From Plutella xylostella (lineage: Eukaryota > Arthropoda > Insecta > Lepidoptera > Plutellidae): a stretch of DNA of 64,000 nucleotides. Made by a program: the position numbers and the translations under genes. Location: NCBI RefSeq assembly GCF_932276165.1, contig NC_063988.1, positions 10,788,001 to 10,852,000 of the forward strand, given 5' to 3'. The notes beneath the pieces were generated by a model, which saw only the letters and a list, made by a program, of their open reading frames with translations, made no database searches and was not told the DNA's origin. Every line of letters starts with the position of its first letter. The stretch's first letter is position 1. This document shows, one piece after another, positions 1-12,408 of the stretch.

Positions 1-1134
1 GATTATGATGAAATACCTGGTCTACAAGTACTCGATAATCCTTAAAAATTACCTACTATTTATTAGTGTGTATAATTATTTGCCTTCTAGTATAATATTT
101 ATCAAAATAATTGACTGCATCCTTTGACAAGAAATTGAGAAACCTCTGAAGAGGCGAGATAAATTGTTGACGTGGAAAGTTCCCGCTTTAATTACCCCGG
201 ATCAGGCTCGGGGGGTTATTCTCGATGTGAAGTGAAGTCAAAGTCATTTCACTCATAGTATAAATTAAAAAAATGTGTTGAAGAACGTTTAATAAATTAG
301 ATTTTTTTAAATTGTATTAATGTGTAGTACCTATGTATATTTTGTGCAAATTAAGTTTATTGTATTGTAACTGTCACAAAGTGCATTGAAGTTTTACCAT
401 AGAACTCAATTAATACGTATCAATACTCGTGCGTTTCTGGAATGAATCCCTTCATAAATATATACCTATATTAGTTACATAATAACTCTCTCTAAGCTAC
501 ATAATGTCTGTGAGGCTGGGCTAGCTAAACTAGAACTAAGTTTACTACGAACGTTTTCTAACTAAATATTAAGTTAAAACCAAATACATATATAAAACAA
601 AACAAAATAATTCTTTATTGATAATTGGTAATTTGCCCCCGAGAATAGTCCCCCGGTGGTCTCCTCGCCGCGAAGCTGGATAAATTGCTTTAGCTCTGGA
701 CGGAGGAATTCCACTAAGTCTTAACTTAACTCTTACAGTCGTGAGTCGCTGCGCACAGTCCGGTGGTCACTCTAGCTCACGAAATTTAGGAGTGCTGTTG
801 CGCTAAGAGGTATAGAATAGAATTTTTCCCAATGCTCTCGTTTTTTGCATGATCTGCTTAGCTCAAAGACTATATTGGTCAACCTTGGGGCATCCGAGAT
901 ACCGCTGGAGGGACGAAGTCACCAAAGACTTAAAAGAGCTGAAAGTGTCCGACTGATCATGCAGATATAATACTTAGATAATAGAGAAGATTTGCACACT
1001 CTAATCTCGTCCAAGATCCACTTTGGTACATCTAGTACGGATTTTAAACTTTACGAAATCATAACTTATCCGTCAAAAGTTTAATGATAGTTTCCGCTAA
1101 AAACGCCACTTTGTATGCAAGTAAATTGCAGATT
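1..1134. other. Gene-free AT-rich stretch
   Basis: I see no coding region, RNA gene or clear repeat boundary here. The short ORFs in this stretch have no recognisable domain and no coding-like composition. Confidence 0.5.
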
Positions 1135-1223
1135 CTGAACGGTTCATCAACAGTTGATTGTCCCGCGATTAAGTGACGAATCGTTCTATTGAAGGGACAA
1201 TTGACTGTTGGTGAACCGTTCAG
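1135..1223. mobile_element. Small hairpin MITE-like element
   Basis: Two near-perfect 30-bp inverted repeats (1135-1164 and 1194-1223, about 28 of 30 bases matching) begin with CTGAACGGTTCA and are separated by 29 bp. This is the form of a very short nonautonomous DNA transposon or foldback repeat. No target duplication was identified. Confidence 0.5.
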
Positions 1224-4200
1224 CATAATTATGTCTATAATTTAGTATCTGAGATTAAAAAAACACACTTTAGAGGTGCGGGTCGCTGAGCCAGCCAAGT
1301 AGCCAGCTAAGTTAGTAAGTAAGAGCAGCCTTCCAGTGTCTCGGTTTAGACAATGTAGTCGGATTATCTCTATGTTTCCTCTCCGCGTCAGCTCCAGCTG
1401 CTTTCCACTGGACTTAGAGCTCCGAACTGGCGCCAAGTTGCATCAAACTGTGCGAAGTAGCCGGATGTTATCTTGTATTTGTAATGTCACTGTGTATCGG
1501 TTATATGGAAATTGGAATGAAACTTGTTTTTGTCCGAGTGGTAAATTGAGTTATAGGTATTTTGCGAAGAGGTTTTAGCCATAATTAAGTTGACATCATA
1601 ATCATGGTTTTTTTGTGTTGTTGTTGTATTGTTTATTATACCAACTCAAATTTCAAGTACATTTTTTTGTTTCAGGTTTGTAAGCTGACATATTATGGAT
1701 CTCTTTACTGCGGTGATGATATTATGTAAGAGAATTAGCGAGCCTCTCTTGTCTACCAAAATTTACTGGTGGCCGCGCCGCCGAGCCGTGCTATTATTTT
1801 AACACACTGATAAAAAAAAACTTTTGCAGTGTTGTATAAAAATAAACCAACGTTATACGAACACAATAATAGATTCTCAAATGTCAAACTCGCTAACAAA
1901 AAAGTTTGAACGAATGTATTTTGAACTTTAGCCGGGAGTAATCTGGACGATTTATATGCAAATTTACGAGAGGACAGGAACTTCTGGACAGACCCCGACA
2001 AAAGGACAGGAAACAAAATGAAATAGGAAAAATGATTAAGCTCTTAGTAGGGTTTTACCTAAAAATAATGTTGACGGAAATTTCGACGGAAGAAACCCTA
2101 AATCTCGGGGACACTCCATCGCTCCTCACGCCTTCTTCTGTCGCTTTTAGCGTATTTTAGTTTAATGGTTTTGATAGATCAATAAGAAGCTAAACCTACG
2201 ATGAGGTGATGCAGAAATACTCACTTAAACCTTAATGGCTACTACAAATTTTTCATTGGTTTTTCTCCTTGACTCAATTGGATAAAGTTCGAAACGATGT
2301 GGGATCCATAAACGTTATGCCGAATTGTTAAGGGTCAACTTATTTCTCTGCCTGATTTTCTGACAGTATATAATGAAAATCTCTTCGCAGATTGTACAAT
2401 AGAACAGAAACTGTATATTTGTACCAATTTCCTGTTTCCTCTATAGTAATTAGCGGGTGAACACTTGCAAGTGCTCTCTCGAGTGGTCCGCTGGTGATAT
2501 CCCCGAGGGGGTGGAAGTTGTAGATATGTATCCGATAGAGGACTATTCTGTATTAACATTGATAATGGAAGGAAAAACTTAGATACTTTTTTGATAAATT
2601 ACAAAATAGGTTGATTTGTTACGTTGTATATAATTTTCATTGTTAAGTATTTTATGACAGTTGTGACAACCAACTTAACAGTCTTTCTACATCATTCTTC
2701 TGTATTTACAAGGTGATTACAATTTGTATGAGTAATCCGTGTCTACACAATCGTCAACGATGTCACGCTAACCTATACTTTTGCTAGCCAGTGTAGTTTA
2801 TTTCTTACGCCTGCCTTATATATAATAAAACAACATAAACTCACATAATATGATTATGTTACCCTTGAATCACTAACTATGGATATATATTTTCTCTCAG
2901 CAGTTTCTGATTACGTACCAAAGTCGTAGCAAGTTATTCTATTGCTAATAACATCGTATTGATTTGTATGACCTTCGGTAAGAAAGTTATGATGAGTGCC
3001 TTTCTACTAATTCGAAAAGTAGGTACCTGCCTACGCAGATAATTTGTACACAAAATTCGAATTGTACTTGTTGGTACATTTTAGGCAGTGGATAAGACGT
3101 AAAAACTGTATTTTTAATGTTAAAACTATACATTTTATAACTATTGGTAATCGAGTGCCATAAAAACTCTCTCATGCATATCGTACTTTAATAAATAAAC
3201 AGTTAAGTTATTCTAAATGTATTTACTTATTCGAATTTTAACACTTCAATGAGATCCAAAAAGGACCATTGTCTTATCCGTGCTAATACGATTACGCGGA
3301 CTTATCGCATAAAGCAAGATCATCCCCACAAGAAGGAGATTACAGTTTATTAATCATTCGTAATTCTTAGGAAAATAACATCGTTGTAACGACTTAGGAA
3401 ATGTACTTAATTAATACTTCCTTTAAGGAGTTTAGTTAAAAACTTTGGGCAATAAACTGTTCATTACACAAATGCGTTGATAAATCAAATACAACAAAAT
3501 AATAGAACTCTCATTATAACGCTGATTATGTTTATTATTTAATAAATACAAATAGCTAGTAACTATCCATATGGATTAAAACACAGCATGTATGTTAAAA
3601 AGCCAATCTTTCTAGACAAGGTAGGTAGTAACTTAATTGAATATTTTTTGCAAGGTGTTGCAAAATTTAAAGAAAGGGGGTCACTCACTTCATCATACTA
3701 TATTAATGGCTTTTGAAAAATTCGTTAAAAATAATTGTCACATAAAAAGTCGCGCAACCAAAACACACTTTTTGATTTCCAAAACAAAACTTGTTCCAAA
3801 TGATTACATTCAGCATACATCTGAGAGCACTGTGTACCTAAATACACCTAAAATCTGAAAAAACACTTTACAAAAAAAAACCAGAATAAGCTCAGTGTTA
3901 TTTTTCCCGTAAGAAAACTTATTAAGCCTTAATAAGTGGAGATGTGAAAGTTAAAGTTGTGGAGACGAAAATACAAAGAAAGCCACGTTAAAAACTTTGT
4001 AGTAATCTTGTACTGGAGTCCGTGAGCGAGGATTTATGACGCTCCGTGACCACATTATGAAAACATAAGCGTTGGCAGTTTCCCCTAATAACGTTGTTGT
4101 AATCCTTATTGCCTCGTTCGACCCATTTTTTACGAGAAATAACTTATTTTATGCTAATTCGTGTTACATTGTGCCTGTTGCCACCACGTGTTTGAATCGT

Positions 4201-7200
4201 GAAAGCTGAAATGTTGAAACTATTTTATTGGTTTGCTTATAAATATTCAAGGAACTTAATTACCAGAGGTCTTGTTTCTTATTACCTAGTTAGGTATTTA
4301 CAAAATGTTTGTACATAGTTGCGCGACAGTATTTAAGGTTTTACAGATAAAAAGCTAGCGAATATCACACTCCAACCAACTACTTGTAGACCAAATAATA
4401 GCACTTCCGGAGTAAATATATTATGTGCTACATATTATGTAGCTTATTCCTACATAATATATTGGTGAAATGGCCGTCTAGAGGCGTTGACAACACACAG
4501 AAGAGTATTCCACGCGTTTGGGCTCTCATTTAATTGCTCTTTTACTGGCCACTTGTTACTGTCCTCGCGTCAACAGGCCTGCGGGGAGAGTAAACTGGAG
4601 TGTTTTATATGAGAGGGAAGACAAACGTGGAATATGCTAGTGTGAAATAGCTTACTTGAGCGTAAATGCTCGCTAAATGTTTGGTATTCTTGAGAAAATT
4701 TTGCAAAGACATAACCAAAGTTCTAAACTCATTACGATCATACAAGTTAGTAAGCATGTAACTTTGGAATAGTTTCGTCAATTTTGATGATAAGTACTTA
4801 CATTAAAAAAAATATCATAAGATATTCTTCCACCCAAAGGCTGTCTTGACAATTTTTGTAAGTACCTACACAAGTTTTGTAATTTCTTTTCTGTTTGTGT
4901 ACAAATAAGGAATATTCCATCTATCTATCTAAGAGTATTGGTATCAATCCCATGGTCATTGTGCTGCGTGGTCCAAAAGATAAACCGATAAGCACGCAAC
5001 AGATTTTTCCGTAAATTGACAGTAAATATACGTTTAGTTTTAGCCTGTTAGGAAAGAATAAATAATCTTGGTAGTTTACTTTCAATATTAAGTCCTCCGC
5101 CTCACCCAGTTGACACACAAATCACATCGCCAATAAAAAATCCAGAGTTCCATTCATTACGTGACCAAAATTTGTATCCAACAAACCGAATCAACTGACT
5201 TCAGCAGAAAATGATATTTATACCCGATCGCCTAAGATTGAGTTTCGTTAGCCAGCGCAGTAAATTGAGTTTGGGTGCTAGTCAATTTGGATAGAGGTCA
5301 CCGACAGTCTTGTTAGCAAAAGACAGTATTCATTAGTGAATGGAGGTGACTGGCGGCTGCCGGTGATGTCTCATACTTGCCTGGCTCCACGCTGCCTCAT
5401 AGATATAGGACACCAGGTCAGAACACTGCCAAAGAATCGTGAGATCTGAATACAACGCTATAGAGCTGCAGTTACCTAAGCAGCGCTATGTGCTACAGGA
5501 TGCCTTAGAATAAAAGAGTGAGTTTCCTGTTTTAGTGTCAATAATTTTCTGGTAATAAAAATAAAACATGGATAAATATTTATGACTGCCGTACTCAGAG
5601 ACATTCATTCAACTTAATAGTACCTAACTTACGAAAACAATACTTATATCAATACTTTCAGTTAAATATGAAATGAAAATTACGTTAAAGGTCTACTTCC
5701 GAGGATGAGATGCTGTGGTATATTGGCAGAGGCAAATTTCCAGCATGAATTTTTTTTTGTGATAATCATTTTATTACTTAGGCAGTATATCAGATATATA
5801 GTTACAATGATCCCCCTGTATATGTAATTCGTATGGAGTGGCCCTCTAGCGCTAGGAGTATGAATGGCCGGCGGCGGGGCTGCGATGTCTGCGTGTGATG
5901 GATGTGAGAGGGCAGCGGCCAGGCGCCGGGACGTGGGATGTTTCTCCTCCTGTATGTATAATGGAGCTGTATTAACCAGGGTGGTGTAGTTATTGGTGAC
6001 GTTTCTTGTAATTTCGGGCGTAGTAGGTACCAGAAATTTGCAACCAAACGTGTTTAAGCGGGAAATGCCATAGATGAAAAGTCTTTTAGAATAGATCTCT
6101 GAGTCATAATTTTTCCGCTTTCTTTTTTAACCATCCTGTATTTTAAAGAATGCCATATAAAATCCGAAAAAACAATTCATGTTCGCGAGCTAATAGTAAG
6201 CCCATTACGAACACAATACTAAAGTTTCGAGGGTGATATCGCATTTGTAATTTTCGGGTAAATTCTGTAATTGAAAATTAAAACTTCAGAACAGTCCTTT
6301 CAGTGGATAACCTAACCCGCGCGTAATCCGACCCTAACTTTATGGAAATACAATTTTCGACTATTTAAGTCTAATTTGAAAGGGACTCGATGGTTTTAAT
6401 ACAATAGAGATAGAGTGTGTGTTCACATTGAATACAATTTGTATAGGGTCAGAGAAATAATGAATTGTGAATTCTGGGAAACATACTGTGCAATATTAAT
6501 TACGAGTGTAAAAGTAACAATAACATTGATAAAATATACAAAATAATAAACAAATGGCGCCCAATTTTATGACTAAAATAATATACATTATAATATATAA
6601 TATAATTATGTTCATCATATACTATTACCTGTTGCAGGTTGTTTTAAAGTAATAAATAACTACCTATAAGGTTAAAAAATACATGAAGTGAACCGGCAAC
6701 CTGAAGCCTTGCTGAAGTTCAGTTTGCGCTCTGGATCGCAAGCTCCGGGAGGCTTTACAAATTAAAAGTTGAGGCTTTCATTCTTCACATTTTTTAATTT
6801 AACTTCAAAAACTTGTCGGACGGAAAAGATAGATAATTTTCCCACTTTCCCTTTAAAAAGAATATTCTTAAAATTTGGTAAAAAGTACTTGTCAAACAGA
6901 TTATCAAAGTTTAAACAAAAAAAACTGAGGCAAAAATGCGTGCTTAAATTAAAACAATCGAGCGGTAAAGTTCTACAGTAGGCACTTGTCCCGCCAGGCG
7001 CACTAAAATGTTATCACTGTTCTAGTTTCTGTTCACAAACTACAAAGATAATCTTATTTTTAAACTGACACAAATGCCGAAGTATTGAAAAACTTGCGTT
7101 TTCATAAAGCAATATTCGGAAAGTTGTTCCTGGTCGCCGTATTGGCAACTTGGTAAACTGTGCCTTTATGTACCATTGAGCTCGAGCTCGAGACTCGACG

Positions 7201-7980
7201 CGCGCGGGCGGGACGCAATATTCACTTCTTCAATGACTTTTAAAAGACTGTAAGCTGTAAGGAATTTGCTGCATAATATACAACGACTTACAAAATTAAT
7301 TTAATAACAAAATTCACGAACGTTTAGTTATATTTACAGCTGATAAAATTATAGTAGGTATGTAGATTCGTTAATAGTTCAGAATCGATTTCAACTTTGT
7401 TTACAAACGATAATTACGTAGATAATTTCGTTAGTACCCATTTATACCTACATAATTTTACAATACAATATAACTGAATTGATAAAACCCACAACATATT
7501 TAACATTTTCAAAGATGAATTAATTGGTATAATTATAATAGGCGGCCTTATTTATGTTTTTTATTATTTATCTACATAGTGTGATGTTAGATATTCAATT
7601 TGCTCGATACCGTCCCAGGTGGCCCCGGAGTGCTCAATATTACCAGAACGAACCTTCTCTCGGGCAGCAGTTTCAAGGCCGAGTCACAATTTCACGCTAT
7701 TCTTTTTTATTCAGCTTTTAGGGCTTGTGAGAAAATATTCCCGCGTCTCATATTTACATTTTGCCTCAATCTCCGCCGCTTTATACGCCGCTGTAGTCGC
7801 CGAGCGAGCAGTCGAACAGCAGAATAGCCATTTTGTTGAAATAATGACACTTTTATGTTGAGAAATGCCGGTCTAATGGATGTTTAACTACTTAATTTTG
7901 TAAGAAACTTGACTGTTGAACACAGTGAGTATATTAAATAAGTTTAAAATATAATAGCTTAATGGCATGTGTAGTACGTG
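1224..7980. other. Gene-free stretch
   Basis: No host exon, RNA gene or long ORF is supportable. ORFs are at most about 80 codons, occur on both strands and read as random AT-rich sequence. A 12-bp inverted repeat (4415-4426 with 4452-4463) encloses a second small palindrome and could extrude as a hairpin. The segment 7160-7212 is locally GC-rich with alternating GAGCTC/CTCGAG palindromes. Confidence 0.5.
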
Positions 7981-8044
7981 TCCCGCAACAGTCGCGTGTT
8001 GCCGCGCGCTCGTGCATACATAATAATAATAATAATAAAATTAA

Positions 8045-8110
8045 ATGGCGAATAATAATAAGTCATCAAAAATTTGTTCGTATCGTTTAGTTGTAACTAG
8101 TTGTAAGTGA
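8045..8110 (+). promoter_or_regulatory. uORF in LINE1 5'UTR resembling the ORF2 N-terminus
   Basis: A 21-codon ORF in the LINE1 5'UTR. It begins MANNN, exactly like ORF2, and stays similar to the ORF2 N-terminus to its end (YRLVVTSCK here, CRFVSFNCK in ORF2). The flanking DNA also matches: a TAA-rich run precedes both ATGs, and an 18-base stretch is identical (8043-8060 and 9629-9646). It therefore looks like a duplicated copy of the ORF1/ORF2 junction and not a chance ORF. Confidence 0.6.
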
Positions 8111-8342
8111 TCAGCTGCCGTTACAATGGTTCATTATTGCCGTAGATAAACGTCACTATATATCCCGATTCGCGATATGACGGTATCATTGGTAAAACGC
8201 GCATTAAACGAGTTTATCGATGTCAATAACGAACCCGTGTAGCGGCCGCAGTAGATCAATGGATTTCATAAGATAAAACAAACCTAGTGAGTATAAATCA
8301 TCAGTGATCAGCTGCACATAATACATCAGTGATCAGCTGATC
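8106..8342 (+). promoter_or_regulatory. Repeated GTGATCAGCTG motif in LINE1 5'UTR
   Basis: The core GTGATCAGCTG occurs three times before ORF1, starting at 8107, 8304 and 8329. The last two sit in identical 16-bp repeats (8299-8314 and 8324-8339) spaced 25 bp apart. Each core contains an E-box-type CAGCTG, and the last extends into the 12-bp palindrome GATCAGCTGATC (8331-8342). A role in internal promoter activity is inference. Confidence 0.45.
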
Positions 8343-8373
8343 GTAACAGCGCACGGTCGCTTACCGCGTCATC

Positions 8374-9615
8374 ATGTCGTCTAACGTGTTAAAATGTGCG
8401 AATTGCAATATTGTAATTAACGAAGTTCTTTCCTTTATACAAAATAAAGTGGACGTAATGGATCAGGAAAGTCTTATTCGTGTATGTACCACAGCATTCA
8501 CCGAGGATGACATCGAGAAGGCAAAAGTTTTGTTATTCGAGAGTGTGTCTAAAAGTGTGATAAAGCGAAAAGGAGCTGGAAAAACTACACGAGCGCTAGA
8601 GGACATAATTAGTTTCATCAGTAAGACATTGAGTGAAGATCTGCCGATATTCGTGGCCAGGGACCTTGAAAAATTACCTCCGGTGACCTTCGACCATGTC
8701 GATGTCACGAGACTTCTTAAAGACATTATAGTTATCCAGAAGGAGCTGAGAGAAATACAGGAACACTATGCCTCAGATATGCAATACGCAACCGTTGGTG
8801 AATTGGAGAATTTAAAAGTCGAGATAGAAAGACTAAAGAAAGCTAATGCCTCACATGAAAATGCACCTTATGTCAATATGAAGAGGGGTGCATTCTGTCT
8901 ACAACAAAGCTACGACTATGACAGCGGTCCGATGGGGCTTCCTCACAGTGCAAACAAATCGCTAACGCCCGAATCTGGGGGCAGTCCTACAAAAATTGCC
9001 GAGGAACAACAGCTCCGTGTTGGTGAGTCGCAGCCTCGTTTGTCTCTGTCTTATGCAAAGGTAACGGATAGCGCGCGCTCTGTCACACGATCACCAGCGA
9101 GCACGGCGAGACCGGTTGCCGGCGGAGAGCGCGTGGAGGCCACTACCGCGGCGCCGGCCAGCGTTGCGCCGCGGTGGGCCTCAAACCCATTAGCGAATAC
9201 GGATGACACATCACCGAGTGCAGACAATGACGGCGAATGGATTGAAGTGAAAAGACGGAAGAAGGAGAGGCAAATGCAGTTCACAGGGAGGCCAGGTAAA
9301 GCATTAGTTAATGAAAATTGTAAATTTAAAGCTGCCGCAGTTAAAATTCCAATATACATATACAATGTGTCAAAGGAGACGACAGCGGATGATATAACTG
9401 AATACATCTTGGAAAAAACTATGATTACTGTACAGCCCGAGAAAATCACTATGAAGGATAGTAAGATATATGATTCCTACAAAATGTTAGTGCCTAAAGA
9501 GAAATTATCATTATTTGAAAATGATGATCTATGGCCATCTGGTATTTATTTCAGAAGGTACATAATATTTAAGAAAAAGACTGATGAACAGACGAAAGAC
9601 TTCAGAAAAAATTAA
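8374..9615 (+). CDS. LINE1 ORF1 protein (nucleic-acid-binding, 413 aa)
   Basis: ORF1 of the retrotransposon, presumed to bind the element RNA as chaperone and RNP component. The protein starts with a CxxC pair (C8, C11). It then has an alpha-helical N-terminal domain ending in the stretch LPPVTFDHVDVTRLLKDI, which I recognise as typical of CR1/L2-group ORF1 proteins. A short coiled-coil-like helix follows (about residues 110-165), then a Ser/Ala/Pro-rich linker that is locally GC-rich. A basic patch KRRKKER leads into the C-terminal domain (about 310-405), which ends in the SYKMLVP...WPSGIYFRRY pattern shared by such ORF1s. There is no CCHC zinc knuckle. The start is the first ATG after the 5'UTR repeats, in context GTCATCATGT. 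It is followed by ORF2 in the same reading frame. Confidence 0.85.
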   Translation: MSSNVLKCANCNIVINEVLSFIQNKVDVMDQESLIRVCTTAFTEDDIEKAKVLLFESVSKSVIKRKGAGKTTRALEDIISFISKTLSEDLPIFVARDLEKLPPVTFDHVDVTRLLKDIIVIQKELREIQEHYASDMQYATVGELENLKVEIERLKKANASHENAPYVNMKRGAFCLQQSYDYDSGPMGLPHSANKSLTPESGGSPTKIAEEQQLRVGESQPRLSLSYAKVTDSARSVTRSPASTARPVAGGERVEATTAAPASVAPRWASNPLANTDDTSPSADNDGEWIEVKRRKKERQMQFTGRPGKALVNENCKFKAAAVKIPIYIYNVSKETTADDITEYILEKTMITVQPEKITMKDSKIYDSYKMLVPKEKLSLFENDDLWPSGIYFRRYIIFKKKTDEQTKDFRKN

Positions 9616-9630
9616 GAATAATAATAGTAA

Positions 9631-12408
9631 ATGGCGAATAATAATAGCAATAAATCAAACATTAATGCATGCCGCTTTGTTAGTTTTAACTGTAAATCTA
9701 TCAAGAGATCAGTGGATTGCATGAAAATGCTATGTAAGGACGCGGATATAGTAGCCCTGCAGGAGACCTGGTTGTATTCATTCGACTTGGCGTTTCTTGG
9801 CTCTATAGATGACCAATTCAGCTATACAGGAAAATCTGCAATTGATACATCGGTAGGTATTTTGAGAGGAAGGCCCTACGGAGGTGTGGCTATACTGTGG
9901 CGTAAAAGTGTGTTCTCACAAGTGCAATTGGTTGAGTGTAATAGTGAGCGTATAACAGGCATAAAAATAACGACAGATGATCAGTCAATCTTAGTGTTGA
10001 ATGTGTATATGCCCACAGATTCTGCTGAAAACTTGTTGAACTTTACGGAGTGTCTTTGTGAAGTGAACGCAGTTATAGAAAATAGCGATGTAGAGGCTGT
10101 TTATATATTAGGCGACTTTAATGCTCATCCACATACTCTATTTTGCAATGAGATGTTGAACTTTTGTGCGGAACAACAGTGGAAATGTGCGGACTTTGAA
10201 ATCCTTGGTATGGACTCTGGGACATATACTTATGTAAGTGAATCTCATGGGACTAGACGATGGTTGGACCACTTTCTGGTGACGGAGTCAGCCTATAACA
10301 CGATTACAGATGTTAAAGTATTGTACGATGTTTATTGGTCTGATCATTTACCTATTACATTTCAATGTAACCTAAGTGTGATAAGGAGAAAGGTGTATGC
10401 TGATGGTTATAATTGTAACAAAGTTATATGGGGCAATAGAGAGGGTGATGCGGTTAACAGTTATAAAGACTATTGTAACAGTTTTCTTAAAAACATTGAT
10501 TTTCCATCAGAATTAAGATTTTGTTGTGATGATGTTTGTAACCAAATAGATCATAGAAAAATCATAGATAACATGTATAATAATCTGGTCACTGCAATTA
10601 GTCAGGCGGCCACACTAAGTAGTACATATAATGTTAAACCTAATAGGAAAAAGTATATTATTGGTTGGAATAAATATGTCAGACAGTATCATGCATCTGC
10701 AAGATCGCACTTTCAATTTTGGGTAGCTCTGGGCAGACCGTCGGGTGGACCAATTTACAATAATATGTGTGAAAGTAGGAAACTCTTTAAGTTGAAGCTC
10801 AAATGGTGTCAGAACAATAGTGATCAAATTAAAATGGATATACTGGCTACTCTGCGAAAAGAAAAACAGTTCGGTAAATTTTGGAAATGCACTAATAAAC
10901 TTAATCTTAAGCCAAGTCTGCCTGCTTCAGTTGAGGGTAAGTGTGAACCAAAAGATATAGCAAACCGCTTTAAAGAACACTTTAAAGTTGAACCATGTGT
11001 AAATAAGAAAGCGTGCTCAAATAACACAGACCTAAGTAATGAAACCAGGTTGAGGGTGCGATTTTCAGCTAAAGATGTGTTGCACACTATAAAACACATG
11101 ACCCGAGGTAAATCTCCAGGCCATGATGGTCTAAGTATAGAGCACCTACAAAATGCTGGTGCTCACCTCCCAAGGATATTGTGTATGTTTTATAATTTAT
11201 GTATTAGCCATAGCTACCTCCCACAGGATATGATAGAGACCATTGTAGTCCCAGTTATTAAAAATAAGACTGGTGACATATCTAGTATAAGTAATTATAG
11301 ACCAATATCTCTAGCTACAATAGTAGCCAAAGTATTTGACGGTTTGATTGAGGGCCAGCTTAGTAGGTATATAAAGCTCCACGATGCGCAGTTTGGGTTC
11401 AGACCCGGACTCTCCACTGAGACTGCGATACTGGCCCTCAAGCACACAGTCAAATATTATACAGATAGAAAAACAAGTGTATTTGCTTGTTTTTTAGATT
11501 TATCAAAGGCCTTTGATCTGGTGTCCTATGATATCCTGTGGGAGAAATGTAGAGAGCTTAATGTGCCTCACGAGGTAGTACACATCTTAAGATTTTGGTA
11601 CCAAAACCAAATGAATAAGGTTCGATGGGGTACAGAGCATTCTGACAGGTACAAGCTTGACTGTGGGGTGAGACAGGGTGGGTTATCTTCCCCTTTACTG
11701 TTCAATGTTTATGTTGACAGCCTGATTGATGAGCTCAGCAGAACACATGCAGGATGCTATGTGGATGGTAAGAGCATGAATAACATCAGTTACGCAGATG
11801 ACATGGTTCTGCTGAGCCCTTCAATCAACGGACTGAGCAGGCTACTGAACATTTGTGAGAGGTATGCTCTTACGCATGGCCTATTATATAATGTTAAAAA
11901 AAGCGAGCTTATGGTTTTTAAAACTAGAAATAAGGCTACTGCATTCAATATACCCATAAAATTGTATGGTCAGCCGTTGAAAAGGGTATCTAGCTTTAAG
12001 TACCTCGGGCATATTGTCAATGAAGACCTGCATGATGATGATGATATTGAACGGGAGCGCAGGGCGCTGGCAGCCCGCGCGAATATGTTGGCCCGCAGGT
12101 TTGCTCGATGCTCACGTGAAGTAAAAATTACACTTTTTAAATCCTATTGTCAATGTTTTTACACGGGCAGCCTGTGGGTCAAATATACGCAAAAGGCTCT
12201 CAGCGCTCTGCGAGTTCAATATAACAATGCCTTTAGGATGTTGTTGGGGCTGCCTCGCCACTGCAGTGCATCCGGTATGTTTGCGGAAGCACATACTGAT
12301 GGCTTCCATGCAATTATGCGCAAAAAGGTAGCGTCGCTCATGTACAGGGTGCGCGCCAGCACCAACGGCATGCTAGAGGTCATTGCAGGAAGAACGGATG
12401 GTACCTAG
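9631..12408 (+). CDS. LINE1 ORF2: APE-type endonuclease and reverse transcriptase (925 aa)
   Basis: The enzyme that nicks target DNA and primes reverse transcription from it. The N-terminal APE-like endonuclease shows LQETW (E45), GDFNAH (about 161-166) and SDHLP (about 237-241), the usual metal-binding and catalytic positions. The reverse transcriptase domain has SPGHDG, NYRPISL, FLDLSKAFD (621-629), GVRQGGLSSP and the catalytic YADDM (721-725). The C-terminus has the thumb-like YNNAFRMLLGLPRHCSASGM region typical of this group. No frameshift or internal stop is present and all catalytic residues seen are intact. The ATG is 15 nt after the ORF1 stop and abuts a TAA. In-frame stops upstream make reinitiation more likely than read-through. 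Confidence 0.92.
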   Translation: MANNNSNKSNINACRFVSFNCKSIKRSVDCMKMLCKDADIVALQETWLYSFDLAFLGSIDDQFSYTGKSAIDTSVGILRGRPYGGVAILWRKSVFSQVQLVECNSERITGIKITTDDQSILVLNVYMPTDSAENLLNFTECLCEVNAVIENSDVEAVYILGDFNAHPHTLFCNEMLNFCAEQQWKCADFEILGMDSGTYTYVSESHGTRRWLDHFLVTESAYNTITDVKVLYDVYWSDHLPITFQCNLSVIRRKVYADGYNCNKVIWGNREGDAVNSYKDYCNSFLKNIDFPSELRFCCDDVCNQIDHRKIIDNMYNNLVTAISQAATLSSTYNVKPNRKKYIIGWNKYVRQYHASARSHFQFWVALGRPSGGPIYNNMCESRKLFKLKLKWCQNNSDQIKMDILATLRKEKQFGKFWKCTNKLNLKPSLPASVEGKCEPKDIANRFKEHFKVEPCVNKKACSNNTDLSNETRLRVRFSAKDVLHTIKHMTRGKSPGHDGLSIEHLQNAGAHLPRILCMFYNLCISHSYLPQDMIETIVVPVIKNKTGDISSISNYRPISLATIVAKVFDGLIEGQLSRYIKLHDAQFGFRPGLSTETAILALKHTVKYYTDRKTSVFACFLDLSKAFDLVSYDILWEKCRELNVPHEVVHILRFWYQNQMNKVRWGTEHSDRYKLDCGVRQGGLSSPLLFNVYVDSLIDELSRTHAGCYVDGKSMNNISYADDMVLLSPSINGLSRLLNICERYALTHGLLYNVKKSELMVFKTRNKATAFNIPIKLYGQPLKRVSSFKYLGHIVNEDLHDDDDIERERRALAARANMLARRFARCSREVKITLFKSYCQCFYTGSLWVKYTQKALSALRVQYNNAFRMLLGLPRHCSASGMFAEAHTDGFHAIMRKKVASLMYRVRASTNGMLEVIAGRTDGT

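Noticed and set aside
180..690. Possible inverted repeat between GGGGTTATTCTCG and CGAGAATAGTCCCC
   Set aside because: Only about 12 bp match, with a gap, and neighbouring sequence does not pair.
8565..8590. GAGKTT stretch in LINE1 ORF1 suggesting a P-loop ATPase
   Set aside because: The full Walker A spacing (G, four residues, GKT) is absent and no Walker B follows. The position is within the usual ORF1 helical domain.
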